A DNA stretch of 64,000 bases from Bdellovibrionales bacterium (GTDB taxonomy: Bacteria > Bdellovibrionota > UBA1018): the NCBI GenBank assembly GCA_016786465.1, contig JAEUWC010000016.1:82422-146421 (forward strand). Reading direction: 5' to 3'. A model generated the notes under the pieces. It saw only the letters and a program-made list of their open reading frames with translations, did not search any database and was not told the DNA's origin. Below, piece after piece: positions 8,992-17,718 of this stretch. How positions within the stretch are numbered: position 1 is the first letter of the stretch; each line of letters starts with the position of its first letter. Both the position numbers and the translations under genes were made by a program.

Positions 8992-9075
8992 GGAAAGAAT
9001 CCCCTTATCTTGAGTCTTGGGTTTTGAACCCCAGCTGTTTCTATTGACTCATTTTTCAGAGGGACTGTCTAGACT

Positions 9076-11580
9076 CTAACCCCTTAATTCTGCACCGATT
9101 TCCCGTTTCCACGCGTCAACGATCTGACGAGACGCTGCTTCCGTTTCTTCTTCCTTTAGGCTTCGGCCTTCTTCGGAAAAAGTAACGCGAACCGCCAAGC
9201 TGACCTTTCCGGCTGCGACCTGGCTTCCGCGGTAAACGTCAAACACCCGAACGGCCTTGGCCAGGGGTTTTCCAGCCTTAAGGGCGACTGAAACCATCTT
9301 TTCGGCCGTGACCGAGTCGTCCAAAAGAACGGCGAAGTCGCGTTCCATCGGTGGGAATTCAGACCAAGACTTATAGGCCCGTGGTTCAGTCGCTGGCTTG
9401 CCAATCCCCTGGATGGCTTCCCAGTCCAGTTCGGCAATCCATACCGGGTTACGGAATTTTAAAGCGCGTTCCAGTTTGGGATGCAACATTCCGGCGACAC
9501 CTGCAGCGCGATTGCCTGCGACCACTTCGACGGCCTGACCTGGGTGAAGCAGTCCCGCGTACGCGCCTGCTGCCCCCGGGGCCGATTTATAGGGCTGCAA
9601 GCGAATCGCCTTCCCACCAAAGGTTTCAAAAACCTGTTCCAGCACAGCTTTCAGATCAAAGAAATCGACTGCCGCTTGATCGGCCTTCAAAGCGCCCGTT
9701 CCACGCGGCCCAATCATCACCAGGCTGACCTTCCATTTTTCGACCACGGTCGTCTGCATTTCTGATTTGGATTCGATTTTTTCGGTCGCCGAAAAAGTGG
9801 GGCGAATTTCAAAAAGTCGAATCGCCTGCGGATCCGCGCTGAAATGGTGACGTTGATTGTTCAACGCATTCTTGATCAGCCCCGGAATCAAAGACGGCAC
9901 CATGACTTCGTGTTCTTCAGAAAGCGGATTCAGGACAGAAACCGAAGAACTCATTCCAAATTCTTTAAGCCATGCGCGGCTGGTGAAGCCCAAGTTCACG
10001 GCTTCGTAAAAACCCGCGTCCATCAGCATGTCCTTCATTTTTTCTAAGGCCGCCAATGGCGATTGCGAAAGATTCTGCGGCTTGGGCGTCGATGTCAGTG
10101 CGGGAATCGTGGCCGGAATTTTGTCGTATCCAATGGATCGGGCCACTTCTTCCGTCAGGTCTTCTGGAATGGAAAGGTCCAAGCGATACGAAGGAACCGC
10201 GACTTTCCACTGGGCCCCCGCTTCAGTCACTTCACACTGGCATTGTTTCAGTGCGGCTTTTAATTCCGCATCCGAAAGTTTTGTTCCCAAATAGTCATTC
10301 AAGAACGCTTTCGAAACCGACAAGACTTTCTGGCGCGAAGCACGTGAAGCCAATGCGCGCGACGGAAGCCGGGCATCCACAATCCCAACAACCTTTCCGC
10401 CCGCAAGTTCGGTGACCAACGCTGTCAGGCGCGAAATCGCAAAATCAATTCCTTCGGGATCGATTCCCCGCTCAAAACGATGTGAAGCTTCCGTTCTTTT
10501 TTGATGAGCAGTCGCACACTTGCGAACCGTCGATGCGTGAAATTCCGCGCATTCCAAGAAAATCTTCGTCGTGCCATCGCTGACTTCCGAATTTCCTCCG
10601 CCCATGACACCGGCCAGACCAATCGTCTTTTTGCCGTCAAAGATCGTCAATTCTCCGCCCTTTAAAGTCACTTCGGTTGCATCCAAAAGCGGAATTTTTT
10701 CGCCAGCCTGACCCTGCCGAACACCGATCACCGCACCTTCGATGCGATCGGCATCGTATGCGTGAACGGGATGACCTAGTTCAAACATCAGAAGATTGGT
10801 CGCATCGACCACGTTATTGATCGAACGCGATCCAATGGCTTCCAGGCGCTTCACAACCCAAGCAGGCGATGGTCCGATTTTCACGCCTTCCATCGAAACG
10901 CCCAAAAACTGTGGCGCTAGATCGCCGGCTTCTAACTTGATTTGGATTGGGCTTTTTGCAAAAGGTTTTGAAAAATCCAAGGCCGCAGCCTGACCCGCTT
11001 TGGGTTGAACGCCCAGCGCGCCCGCGACTTCGCGAGCCAATCCATAGTGACCCAAGCAATCGCCACGGTTCGCGGTCAATTTCAAAGTCAGAATCGTATC
11101 GTCGCGGCCCAAAATTTTTGCCAAAGGCTGACCTAGCGCCGTCGATGGCGGCAAGATCAGGATTCCTTCGGATTCTTTGGCAAGTCCCAGTTCCGATTCC
11201 GAACAAAGCATTCCGTTTGAAGTCACGCCGCGGATTTTTCCCTGCGCAATCTTCATTCCGTTGGGCAGTTCAGCGCCGACTTGTGCCAGGCAAACCTTGT
11301 CGCCTTCTTTCATGTTTTGGGCGCCACAGACGATTTCCAACGGATCGCCGGATCCCAGCGTAACGGTGCAAAGACTTAAGCGATCGGCCTGAGGGTGCTT
11401 TTCTTTTTTTAGAATCTGAACCGAAACGACTTTTTCAAAGCCTTTGTCCAGTCGATCGACCGCTTCGACTTCCAATCCGCGGGCGGTTAAAAGATCCGCC
11501 AAAGCTTGCGGACCCTTACCCGATTTTTCCAACGAACTGAGATCAACAAGTTCAGCTAGCCATTGATAGGAAACTCGCAT
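9076..11580 (-). CDS. pheT: Phenylalanine-tRNA ligase beta subunit
   Basis: PheT forms the (alpha-beta)2 enzyme with PheS that charges tRNA-Phe. The 834-residue product follows the family order: N-terminal catalytic-like start (MRVSYQWLAELVDL), EMAP-type tRNA-binding domain around residues 40-155 (VCGAQNMKEGDKVCLAQVGA), B3/B4 editing domain, B5 domain, a catalytic-like core, and the C-terminal FDX-ACB anticodon-binding domain (SWSEFPPMERDFAVLLDD). Length is about 40 residues above the E. coli protein. AGGCGGA precedes the start. It is 18 bases downstream of pheS and upstream of ihfA, as in many Gram-negative bacteria. Confidence 0.97.
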   Translation of the reverse strand: MRVSYQWLAELVDLSSLEKSGKGPQALADLLTARGLEVEAVDRLDKGFEKVVSVQILKKEKHPQADRLSLCTVTLGSGDPLEIVCGAQNMKEGDKVCLAQVGAELPNGMKIAQGKIRGVTSNGMLCSESELGLAKESEGILILPPSTALGQPLAKILGRDDTILTLKLTANRGDCLGHYGLAREVAGALGVQPKAGQAAALDFSKPFAKSPIQIKLEAGDLAPQFLGVSMEGVKIGPSPAWVVKRLEAIGSRSINNVVDATNLLMFELGHPVHAYDADRIEGAVIGVRQGQAGEKIPLLDATEVTLKGGELTIFDGKKTIGLAGVMGGGNSEVSDGTTKIFLECAEFHASTVRKCATAHQKRTEASHRFERGIDPEGIDFAISRLTALVTELAGGKVVGIVDARLPSRALASRASRQKVLSVSKAFLNDYLGTKLSDAELKAALKQCQCEVTEAGAQWKVAVPSYRLDLSIPEDLTEEVARSIGYDKIPATIPALTSTPKPQNLSQSPLAALEKMKDMLMDAGFYEAVNLGFTSRAWLKEFGMSSSVSVLNPLSEEHEVMVPSLIPGLIKNALNNQRHHFSADPQAIRLFEIRPTFSATEKIESKSEMQTTVVEKWKVSLVMIGPRGTGALKADQAAVDFFDLKAVLEQVFETFGGKAIRLQPYKSAPGAAGAYAGLLHPGQAVEVVAGNRAAGVAGMLHPKLERALKFRNPVWIAELDWEAIQGIGKPATEPRAYKSWSEFPPMERDFAVLLDDSVTAEKMVSVALKAGKPLAKAVRVFDVYRGSQVAAGKVSLAVRVTFSEEGRSLKEEETEAASRQIVDAWKREIGAELRG

Positions 11581-11598
11581 CGTTATTCCGCCTAAAAA

Positions 11599-12591
11599 TT
11601 AGAACTGTTTCAAAAAGCGAACGTCACCTTGGTACATCAGGCGCAGGTCATCAATTCCGTGAAGAAGCATCGCGATTCGTTCGATGCCCATGCCAAACGC
11701 AAACCCTTGCGCTTCACCTGCTGGGTACCCCGCCATTTCGAAAAGTCGGGGATGAACCATTCCGGCACCCAGAACTTCCAGCCAGCGGTCTTTCCCCCAG
11801 CTGACGTCGACTTCCGCACCGGGTTCAACGAATGGAAAGAAACTAGGTCGCAGACGAATCTTGGTGCTGGAACCGAACATTTCTTTGGCGAAAAATTCTA
11901 GGACGCCGACCAAGTCGGACATCGAAACTTTCTTATCCACCCAAAGACCTTCGATCTGGTGAAACATCGGGCTGTGTGTCGCATCGCTGTCACAGCGATA
12001 AACCGCGCCCGGACATAGAATTCGAACAGGCCACTTTTGATTGCGCATGGCGCGCATTTGGATCGCGCTGGTGTGGGTGCGAAGGACCACGCCGGGGCCC
12101 ATAAAAAATGTGTCCTGCATATCGCGTGCAGGGTGATCCTTGGGAATATTGACGGCTTCGAAATTCAGAAATTCCGTTTCCACTTCAGGGCCCGTGGCGA
12201 TGTCAAAACCCAGGCGACCCAAGGTTTGAATAATTCGGCGAGTGGTTTGAGTGATTGGATGAAGCGCGCCCTTATGAAGCCCACGAGAAGGCAAACTGAT
12301 GTCGATTCGTTCTGAAGCCAGACGGGTTTCCAACGCCTGGTCTTCTAGTCCGCCTTTTTTCTTCTCTAAGGCTTCTTCGATCTTTCGTTTCCAATCGTTT
12401 GCGGCCGCACCGATTTTTGGGCGGTCTTCAGCGCTGGCCGAACCCAAGCCTTTTAAGACTTCAGACAGCGCGCCTTTCTTTCCTAGGACACTGACCCGAA
12501 CCAATTCCAGTGTGGCCAAGTCTGATGCGCCTTCAATTTGTTCCAGGGCTTTTGCGCCGATGCCGTCCAATTGGCTAAAAAGATTGCTCAT
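11599..12591 (-). CDS. pheS: Phenylalanine-tRNA ligase alpha subunit
   Basis: PheS carries the class II catalytic site that activates phenylalanine. The 330-residue product has an N-terminal coiled-coil arm (residues 1-90), motif 2 and the Phe-binding region (HSPMFHQIEGLWVDKK, RLRPSFFPFVEPGAEVDVSW), and motif 3 (GFAFGMGIERIAMLLHGIDD). The length is standard. A strong hairpin with a T run sits between rplT and pheS, so pheS may be controlled by termination/read-through or have its own start point. No Phe-rich leader peptide was found in the 100-base gap. Confidence 0.97.
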   Translation of the reverse strand: MSNLFSQLDGIGAKALEQIEGASDLATLELVRVSVLGKKGALSEVLKGLGSASAEDRPKIGAAANDWKRKIEEALEKKKGGLEDQALETRLASERIDISLPSRGLHKGALHPITQTTRRIIQTLGRLGFDIATGPEVETEFLNFEAVNIPKDHPARDMQDTFFMGPGVVLRTHTSAIQMRAMRNQKWPVRILCPGAVYRCDSDATHSPMFHQIEGLWVDKKVSMSDLVGVLEFFAKEMFGSSTKIRLRPSFFPFVEPGAEVDVSWGKDRWLEVLGAGMVHPRLFEMAGYPAGEAQGFAFGMGIERIAMLLHGIDDLRLMYQGDVRFLKQF

Positions 12592-12631
12592 TTCCCGTTC
12601 ACCTTAACTGACGCCTGCGTGGCGTAAAAAC

Positions 12632-12669
12632 AAAAAAAGCGGGCCACCCAAACTGGGTAGCCCGCTTTT
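12632..12669 (-). terminator. Intrinsic terminator between rplT and pheS
   Basis: On the minus strand a 16-bp stem (AAAAGCGGGCTACCCA pairing with TGGGTGGCCCGCTTTT, one G-U) with a three-base loop is followed by a run of T. It lies 24 bases past the rplT stop, in the sense direction of rplT. It would end the infC-rpmI-rplT message or act as an attenuator before pheST. The A run on the other side makes it partly bidirectional, but no plus-strand gene reads into it. Confidence 0.85.
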
Positions 12670-12692
12670 GATCGATTGTTTGGGACTTCTGC

Positions 12693-13055
12693 TTATTGAG
12701 CAGGAGCCAAAGACTTCACTTGCGAAACCAGAGCCGAAAAACCTTTTGGGTCTGCGATCGCGATATCAGCCAAGACTTTGCGGTCTAGGTTGATTTGAGC
12801 TTTCTTGAAAGCTGCGATCAGGCGCGAATAGCTGATGTCGTTTGCAACAGCGGCTGCGTTGATTCGGGTGATGAACAAGCCGCGGAAGTCACGCTTCTTT
12901 GCGCGGCGATCGCGATAAGCATAGATCATCGCGCGATCGACGGCTTCCGACGTACGCTTGAACTTGTTTTTCAGTCCAAACACGAATCCAGAGGCTTTTT
13001 TCAGTACTTTATTATGACGACGGCGGCGTTTAAAACCGCGTTTTGCGCGTGGCAT
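12693..13055 (-). CDS. rplT: 50S ribosomal protein L20
   Basis: L20 is an early assembly protein of the large subunit and in many bacteria represses its own operon by binding the leader mRNA. The 120-residue product starts MPRAKRGFKRRRRHNKVLKKASGF, with the basic N-terminal extension and the later sequence RDRRAKKRDFRGLFITRINAA typical of L20. Length is normal. It follows rpmI by 64 bases in the standard infC-rpmI-rplT order. Confidence 0.97.
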   Translation of the reverse strand: MPRAKRGFKRRRRHNKVLKKASGFVFGLKNKFKRTSEAVDRAMIYAYRDRRAKKRDFRGLFITRINAAAVANDISYSRLIAAFKKAQINLDRKVLADIAIADPKGFSALVSQVKSLAPAQ

Positions 13056-13081
13056 TTTTTACTACTCCCTATTTTCTTTCT

Positions 13082-13107
13082 ATTCTCGGGCCGGCTTCGC
13101 CTGCCCT
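13082..13107. repeat. GC-rich intergenic repeat, copy 2
   Basis: This segment lies between rpmI and rplT and matches 8589-8614 at 21 of 26 bases, with the same core CCGGCTYCGCCWGCC. GGCAGGCGAAGCCGGCC on the minus strand can form a small hairpin. It is within the transcript of the ribosomal protein operon, 25-30 bases before the rplT start, so it could affect rplT translation. Confidence 0.45.
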
Positions 13108-13119
13108 GGTCACAAATTT

Positions 13120-13317
13120 TTAGTTTCCGTAAGGCAGGCAACGATGAACGTGCCGGCGATCGCCTTCGAAAAGATATCCGCCAGCGCGAAGCTTCAACTT
13201 ACGCTTGGACGATTTATTGCTCAAAATGTGGCGCTTGTTTGCGCGCTTGAATTTGATTTTGCCGGTGGCCGAAAACTTGAAACGTTTTGCAGCCGCTTTT
13301 TTCGACTTCATTTTCAT
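13120..13317 (-). CDS. rpmI: 50S ribosomal protein L35
   Basis: L35 is a small, very basic large-subunit protein. The 65-residue product begins MKMKSKKAAAKRFKFSATGKIK and contains KRANKRHILSNKSSKRKLKLR, matching the family throughout. Length is standard. It stands between infC and rplT, the conserved order. An ATG two codons downstream (MKSKKAAAKR) is an alternative start. Confidence 0.96.
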   Translation of the reverse strand: MKMKSKKAAAKRFKFSATGKIKFKRANKRHILSNKSSKRKLKLRAGGYLFEGDRRHVHRCLPYGN

Positions 13318-13410
13318 ATGCGTTTTCCTAATTGTAAAAGAGTCGACAACCTACTCGAAGACGAGCAAGCGAGTCAACGAATAACCCAGGAATTTTGGGG
13401 TTCTGCGTCT

Positions 13411-13432
13411 AGAAACTGACCAAAAAGGTCAG
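13411..13432 (-). terminator. Weak hairpin between infC and rpmI
   Basis: On the minus strand CTGACC-TTTTT-GGTCAG forms a six-bp stem with a T5 loop, followed by TTTCT. It begins six bases past the infC stop. The T run is broken, so it is more likely a partial attenuator or RNA stability element than a full terminator, since rpmI and rplT need read-through or their own promoter. Confidence 0.4.
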
Positions 13433-13437
13433 AATAT

Positions 13438-14136
13438 TTAGCCGCTCGATCCGTCGTCCTTGGGGGGCGCTTTCGGCGTAATAATCACCTTAGGCGGAGC
13501 AATCGGTGCTGAACCCTTTTTAGCGCCGCCTGCGGGGGCCGGAGCCAAAACCATGATCAGCTTCTTGCCTTCCAGTTTTGGGTAGGCTTCCACCACTCCT
13601 ACGTCTTTCAGTTCGTCCATCAGACGCTGCATGATTTTCTTGCCGGATTCCACGTACGCAATTTCGCGACCGCGGAACATGATGGTGATTTTGGCCTTAT
13701 CGCCTTCTTCTAAGAACGTGCGAATATTACGGAATTTGTATTCCAGATCGTGTTCTTCGGTCTGCGGACGAAGCTGAACTTCTTTGACCTTGATCACGGT
13801 CTGCTTCTTCTTGGCCGCGTGTTCTTTCTTTTTCTTTTCGTACTTAAATTTACCGTAATCGCAGATTTTGCAGACCGGCGGGCTGGCGTTCGGGCTGACT
13901 TCCATCAAATCCAAGCCGCGATCCTTGGCCATTTGCAAAGCTTGGTGGGTCGGGACAACACCGACCTGGCCGCCATTTTCGTCAATCAGACGAACTTGGG
14001 GCACACGGATTCGTTCATTGATCCTGTGTTCATCTTTGCTGGGAGGGTTGAAGGTTCCGCGTGGGCGGGGGCGTGGAAAAGAAGGTCCGCCTGATGGAGG
14101 ACCTGATGGATTCGAAGGACCGGAAGGAAATGCCAT
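13438..14136 (-). CDS. infC: Translation initiation factor IF-3
   Basis: IF-3 binds the 30S subunit and checks start codon and initiator tRNA. The core covers residues 35-205: INERIRVPQVRLIDENG, VSPNASPPVCKICDYGKFKYE, then the C-terminal domain KEVQLRPQTEEHDLEYKFRNIRTFL and KITIMFRGREIAY. Both ends are extended: about 33 Pro/Gly/Ser-rich residues at the N-terminus and about 30 Pro/Lys-rich residues (GGAKKGSAPIAPPK) at the C-terminus, giving 232 residues against about 180 in E. coli. The start is ATG here rather than the rare AUU of E. coli infC; the conserved core alone (from INERIR) has no nearby ATG. Confidence 0.95.
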   Translation of the reverse strand: MAFPSGPSNPSGPPSGGPSFPRPRPRGTFNPPSKDEHRINERIRVPQVRLIDENGGQVGVVPTHQALQMAKDRGLDLMEVSPNASPPVCKICDYGKFKYEKKKKEHAAKKKQTVIKVKEVQLRPQTEEHDLEYKFRNIRTFLEEGDKAKITIMFRGREIAYVESGKKIMQRLMDELKDVGVVEAYPKLEGKKLIMVLAPAPAGGAKKGSAPIAPPKVIITPKAPPKDDGSSG

Positions 14137-14236
14137 GCGTTCTTGGGTTTTCTTAACCTTTCATTTGGGTTTCTGGGATCAGAGAGACCATCTCGCCGAC
14201 CCGGTTACTGCGGGGCCCACCAGGGGCCCAGGATCT

Positions 14237-14656
14237 TTATTTTGTCTTTTTCTTAGCCCCTTGGCTAGTGCGGCTTTTGGATTTCTTGGGCGAAGTTTTC
14301 GCCTTCTTGCCTTTAACCGCAGCTGGTTCACCGTCGACCTTGATTTCGACGCGAACCTTTTTCAAACGGCTGATCAACGAGTTGATTTCGCTGCGCTGGG
14401 TCTGGACAAAATCGCGCAATTTTTGAATTTCACCCGGAATCTGTGCCTGAAGCTTTTCGACTTCTTTTCGCTCGTTTTCCAGGAATTTTTTGATCTTCGA
14501 AGCATCGGCGCGCAGAAGTTTTTCAACTTCCTTGCTTTGACGTGTAGCCAGCTTTCGCGCTTCTTCGATCAAGCCTTTTTTGTCCGTAATCAAAGTCTTC
14601 AGTTTGCCTTGAACGGTCTTGATGCGCGCGACGATTTTCTTCAGATCTGGATTCAC
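14237..14656 (-). CDS. Lys-rich coiled-coil protein of unknown function
   Basis: The 139-residue product is almost all charged helix: a heptad-like pattern over residues 1-105 (KKGLIEEARKLATRQSKEVEKLL), followed by a Lys/Ser/Thr-rich tail (KGKKAKTSPKKSKSRTS) like those of histone-H1-like or nucleoid proteins. There is no signal peptide, so it should be cytoplasmic. The start overlaps the end of nadE by four bases (ATGA type), so it is co-transcribed with nadE and lies before infC. I do not recognise a family. Nucleic-acid binding by the tail is only inferred from charge. Confidence 0.65.
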   Translation of the reverse strand: MNPDLKKIVARIKTVQGKLKTLITDKKGLIEEARKLATRQSKEVEKLLRADASKIKKFLENERKEVEKLQAQIPGEIQKLRDFVQTQRSEINSLISRLKKVRVEIKVDGEPAAVKGKKAKTSPKKSKSRTSQGAKKKTK

Positions 14657-16350
14657 GTTTCAATCTCCTTAGCGACCGGCATCCGCCGGCCCATTCCGAA
14701 TGCTTTTTGCGAAACCTTCAACACAGGGGGTGCCTGGCGTCGCTTGTACTCGTTGATTTCAACCAACCTCAGGGTTTTCTTGATCCCGTCCGTCGGCTTC
14801 CCCAATCGCTTGAATTCAGACTCGATTTCTGCCTGGGGCAGACGTTTTTCTAAGTAAAGCTGCAGGGTCAAGTCAAGGAATTCATACGGGGGAAGGCTAT
14901 CCTGGTCCGTTTGGTTGGGGCGAAGTTCGGCCGAAGGGGCCCGGGTCAGGATCCGTTCTGGGATCAGAGGCTGCCCAGTTCGCTTGGCAGTACGGTTCAG
15001 GTAGTCGCAAAGCCCGTAGACCTGGGTCTTGTAAAGGTCCCCAATGGGGGCCAAAGCCCCGCACATATCGCCGTAAAGCGTGCAGTAGCCTGTCGCCAGT
15101 TCAGATTTGTTCCCGGTGGTCAAAACCAGGGCCCCGTAGTGATTCGATAGGGTCATCAGAATATTGCCCCGAAGGCGCGATTGCATGTTTTCCTGGGCCA
15201 GATCGGCAAGCTTCCCCCGGCCTTCGGACCATTCCCGAAGGGCCTGCGAAAACAGAAACTTGATGGGACGGACTTCAAAGCGAAGGCGAAAGTCGCGGGC
15301 TAGGGTTTCGGCGTCTTCCAGCGAAATACTGGCTGAATACTGACTGGGCATGGCAACGGCCAGGACGTTTTCTGGCCCCAAGGCTTCAGCTGCCAGAACG
15401 GCAATCAGGGCGCTATCCACGCCACCGCTTAAACCCAAAAGCGCTCGAGAAAATCCTGTTTTTCGGAAGTAATCACGAATGCCGACCACTAACCCATTTT
15501 TCAAATCACGCCATTCAGCGTCGGCATCGGTTTCTTTTTCTTGCGCCTGGAACTGGGTTTCGCCTTTCCAGGCTTTTGCCGCAAAGTCGTATTCAAAAAC
15601 GCCAAAGCCTTCAGCAAAAACGGGAAGTCGATGGGTCAGTTTTCCATCGGCGCCGACGACAAAGCTTGCCCCATCAAAAAGAATTTCATCATTCGCGCCC
15701 CACTGGTTCACGTACGCCAAAGGTGCTTTCAATTTCTTGGCCACCTGTCCGTGTACCATTTCGCGCCTTGCACGTTTCCCCTTTTCATAGGGGCTAGACG
15801 AAACGGAAAGCGCCAAATCGACGCCCATTTTTTGAAAATCATCGACGGGATCGCGCGCGTAAATTCGCCCCAATTCTTCGTCTTCTGCCCAGAAGTCTTC
15901 GCAGATCCCCAGTGCGATTTTCTTTCCGTCGCAGTTCCACACGGAAACTTCTTTCGACGGTTCAAAGTATCGGGATTCATCGAAAATATCGTAGGTCGGA
16001 AGAAGCGATTTGGACTGGGTGAAAACTTGCTTTCCCTTTTCAAAGACGACTGCAGAATTCAGGGCTTTTTTGCCGGTTTCTTTGGGATTTTTTAAAATGG
16101 CGCCGACCACTAGCGCGCAGGACTTTCCAGACGTCAGAGCCGCCAACTTTTCAAGCGCAGCTTCGGTGCGGGTAAACGTTTCGGGTCGTTCAACCAGGTC
16201 GTGCGGAGGATAGCCGTTTAGGCAAAGTTCAGGGGTCAAAAGCAAACGGGCCTGTGAATCACAGGCCCGTTCATAGGCTTTTTTGACCAGCTCAAAATTG
16301 CGATCCAAAGATCCAACCGTCGGGTTCAGCTGTGCGATGGCAATACGCAT
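14653..16350 (-). CDS. nadE: Glutamine-dependent NAD+ synthetase
   Basis: NadE makes NAD+ from deamido-NAD+ with glutamine and ATP, the last step of NAD synthesis. The 565-residue product is the two-domain type. An N-terminal nitrilase-like glutaminase domain has the catalytic Glu41 (LLTPELCLNGYPPHD), Lys near 114 and Cys150 (ALGICEDFW). A C-terminal synthetase domain has the PP-loop LSGGVDSALIAV near residue 305 and the downstream TTGNKSELATGYCTLYGDM. Together with nadA at 24499 this covers the start and end of de novo NAD synthesis. It lies 33 bases downstream of ndk. Confidence 0.96.
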   Translation of the reverse strand: MRIAIAQLNPTVGSLDRNFELVKKAYERACDSQARLLLTPELCLNGYPPHDLVERPETFTRTEAALEKLAALTSGKSCALVVGAILKNPKETGKKALNSAVVFEKGKQVFTQSKSLLPTYDIFDESRYFEPSKEVSVWNCDGKKIALGICEDFWAEDEELGRIYARDPVDDFQKMGVDLALSVSSSPYEKGKRARREMVHGQVAKKLKAPLAYVNQWGANDEILFDGASFVVGADGKLTHRLPVFAEGFGVFEYDFAAKAWKGETQFQAQEKETDADAEWRDLKNGLVVGIRDYFRKTGFSRALLGLSGGVDSALIAVLAAEALGPENVLAVAMPSQYSASISLEDAETLARDFRLRFEVRPIKFLFSQALREWSEGRGKLADLAQENMQSRLRGNILMTLSNHYGALVLTTGNKSELATGYCTLYGDMCGALAPIGDLYKTQVYGLCDYLNRTAKRTGQPLIPERILTRAPSAELRPNQTDQDSLPPYEFLDLTLQLYLEKRLPQAEIESEFKRLGKPTDGIKKTLRLVEINEYKRRQAPPVLKVSQKAFGMGRRMPVAKEIET

Positions 16351-16383
16351 AGGCTTAAGATGCCCGCCCGGAAGTCACGTGGA

Positions 16384-16812
16384 TCAATAGCGCTTCTGAA
16401 GATCAGTCTTGTCGAAGAAGTAAGCGATTTCGCGCTCGGCCGACTTCACAGAATCCGATCCATGAACCGCGTTGGCTTCGATGCTGTCAGCGAAGTCTTT
16501 ACGGATGGTTCCTGGGGCTGCTTTTGCAGGGTCGGTGGCGCCCATGATTTCACGGTTGGCCAAAACTGCGTTTTCGCCTTCCAAGACCATCAACATGACC
16601 GGTCCGCTGGTCATGAAGTTGACCAAGCTGTTGAAGAAGGGGCGATCTTTGTGTTCGATGTAGAAACCTTCCGCTTTTTCGCGAGAAAGCTTCGTGAAAC
16701 GGGCAGCTGCGATGCGCAGGCCCTTCTTTTCGAAACGAGTCATGATTTCACCCATGCAGTTCTTTTCGACTGCGTTAGGCTTGATGATGGAAAAAGTTCT
16801 TTCGGTTGCCAT
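16384..16812 (-). CDS. ndk: Nucleoside diphosphate kinase
   Basis: Ndk moves the gamma phosphate between nucleoside triphosphates and diphosphates through a phosphohistidine. The 142-residue product has the active-site His117 in NAVHGSDS and the N-terminal [15 protein letters not shown] nucleotide-binding start. Length and sequence are standard. It follows sucD by 32 bases in the same direction. Ndk next to succinyl-CoA synthetase suits the known GTP/ATP exchange link between them, and the order is seen in related genomes. Confidence 0.97.
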   Translation of the reverse strand: MATERTFSIIKPNAVEKNCMGEIMTRFEKKGLRIAAARFTKLSREKAEGFYIEHKDRPFFNSLVNFMTSGPVMLMVLEGENAVLANREIMGATDPAKAAPGTIRKDFADSIEANAVHGSDSVKSAEREIAYFFDKTDLQKRY

Positions 16813-16844
16813 TTTTATTACTCCTTATTTGTCGCTTAGTTAGC

Positions 16845-17714
16845 TTATTTCATGGCCGAAGCCAAGGTCGTTCCCAAGTCAGCCGGGCTGCGGGCGATTT
16901 TCGCGCCTGCCGCCTGAAGGGCCTGAAATTTTTCTTCGGCAGTCCCTTTTCCGCCCGAAATGATGGCGCCGGCGTGGCCCATGCGTTTTCCAGCCGGAGC
17001 CGTAGCCCCGCCGATGAATCCGATGATCGGCTTCTTGAATTCTCGCTTGATGAAGTCTGCGGCTTCTTCTTCTGCTGTACCGCCAATTTCTCCGATCATG
17101 ATCACGCCGTGCGTGTCGCGATCCCCTTGGAAGGCTTCCAAGACATCGATGAAATTCGTCCCGTTGATCGGGTCGCCGCCAATACCCACGCAGGTGCTTT
17201 GGCCAATTCCCAATTTTGTCAGCTGATGGACCGCTTCGTAAGTCAACGTCCCAGAACGGGACACCACACCGATGTTGCCGACTTTGTGAATATGGCCCGG
17301 CATGATTCCGATTTTGCACTGTCCTGGGGTGATGATTCCTGGGCAGTTGGGTCCGATCAGGCGGGACTTCGTCGTCTTTAAGTACCGTTTGGTCGCTAGC
17401 ATGTCGCGAACTGGGATGCCTTCGGTGATGCAAGTGATCAGTTCGATTCCTGCGTCAGCGGCTTCGCAAATCGCGTCCGCTGCGCCAGCCGGTGGCACAA
17501 AAATCATCGTCGCGTTCGCGCCGGTTTTTGCGACCGCTTCGGCGACCGAATCAAAAACAGGGAACCCTTCATGAGTCTGACCGCCGCGACCCGGGGTGAC
17601 CCCACCGACGACGTTCGTTCCGTAGGCTTTGCATCCCAGAGCATGGAAGCTTCCCTGCGAACCGGTGATGCCTTGAACTAGTAATTTCGTATTCTTATCG
17701 ACCCAGATGGCCAT
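16845..17714 (-). CDS. sucD: Succinyl-CoA synthetase alpha subunit
   Basis: SucD holds the CoA-binding domain and the phosphorylated His of succinyl-CoA ligase, which makes ATP or GTP from succinyl-CoA. The 289-residue product has the N-terminal [25 protein letters not shown], the [10 protein letters not shown] segment, and the phosphohistidine loop [20 protein letters not shown] near residue 245. All match the family. It is four bases downstream of sucC. Confidence 0.97.
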   Translation of the reverse strand: MAIWVDKNTKLLVQGITGSQGSFHALGCKAYGTNVVGGVTPGRGGQTHEGFPVFDSVAEAVAKTGANATMIFVPPAGAADAICEAADAGIELITCITEGIPVRDMLATKRYLKTTKSRLIGPNCPGIITPGQCKIGIMPGHIHKVGNIGVVSRSGTLTYEAVHQLTKLGIGQSTCVGIGGDPINGTNFIDVLEAFQGDRDTHGVIMIGEIGGTAEEEAADFIKREFKKPIIGFIGGATAPAGKRMGHAGAIISGGKGTAEEKFQALQAAGAKIARSPADLGTTLASAMK

Positions 17715-17718
17715 TTCG

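Noticed and set aside
12592..12692. Phe leader peptide controlling pheST by attenuation.
   Set aside because: A terminator exists, but no small open frame with several Phe codons precedes it in the 24 bases after the rplT stop.
13868..14857. Open frame of 329 codons on the plus strand across infC and nadE ends.
   Set aside because: Antisense to infC, the coiled-coil gene and nadE; Phe-rich composition is the mirror of Lys codons in the real gene.
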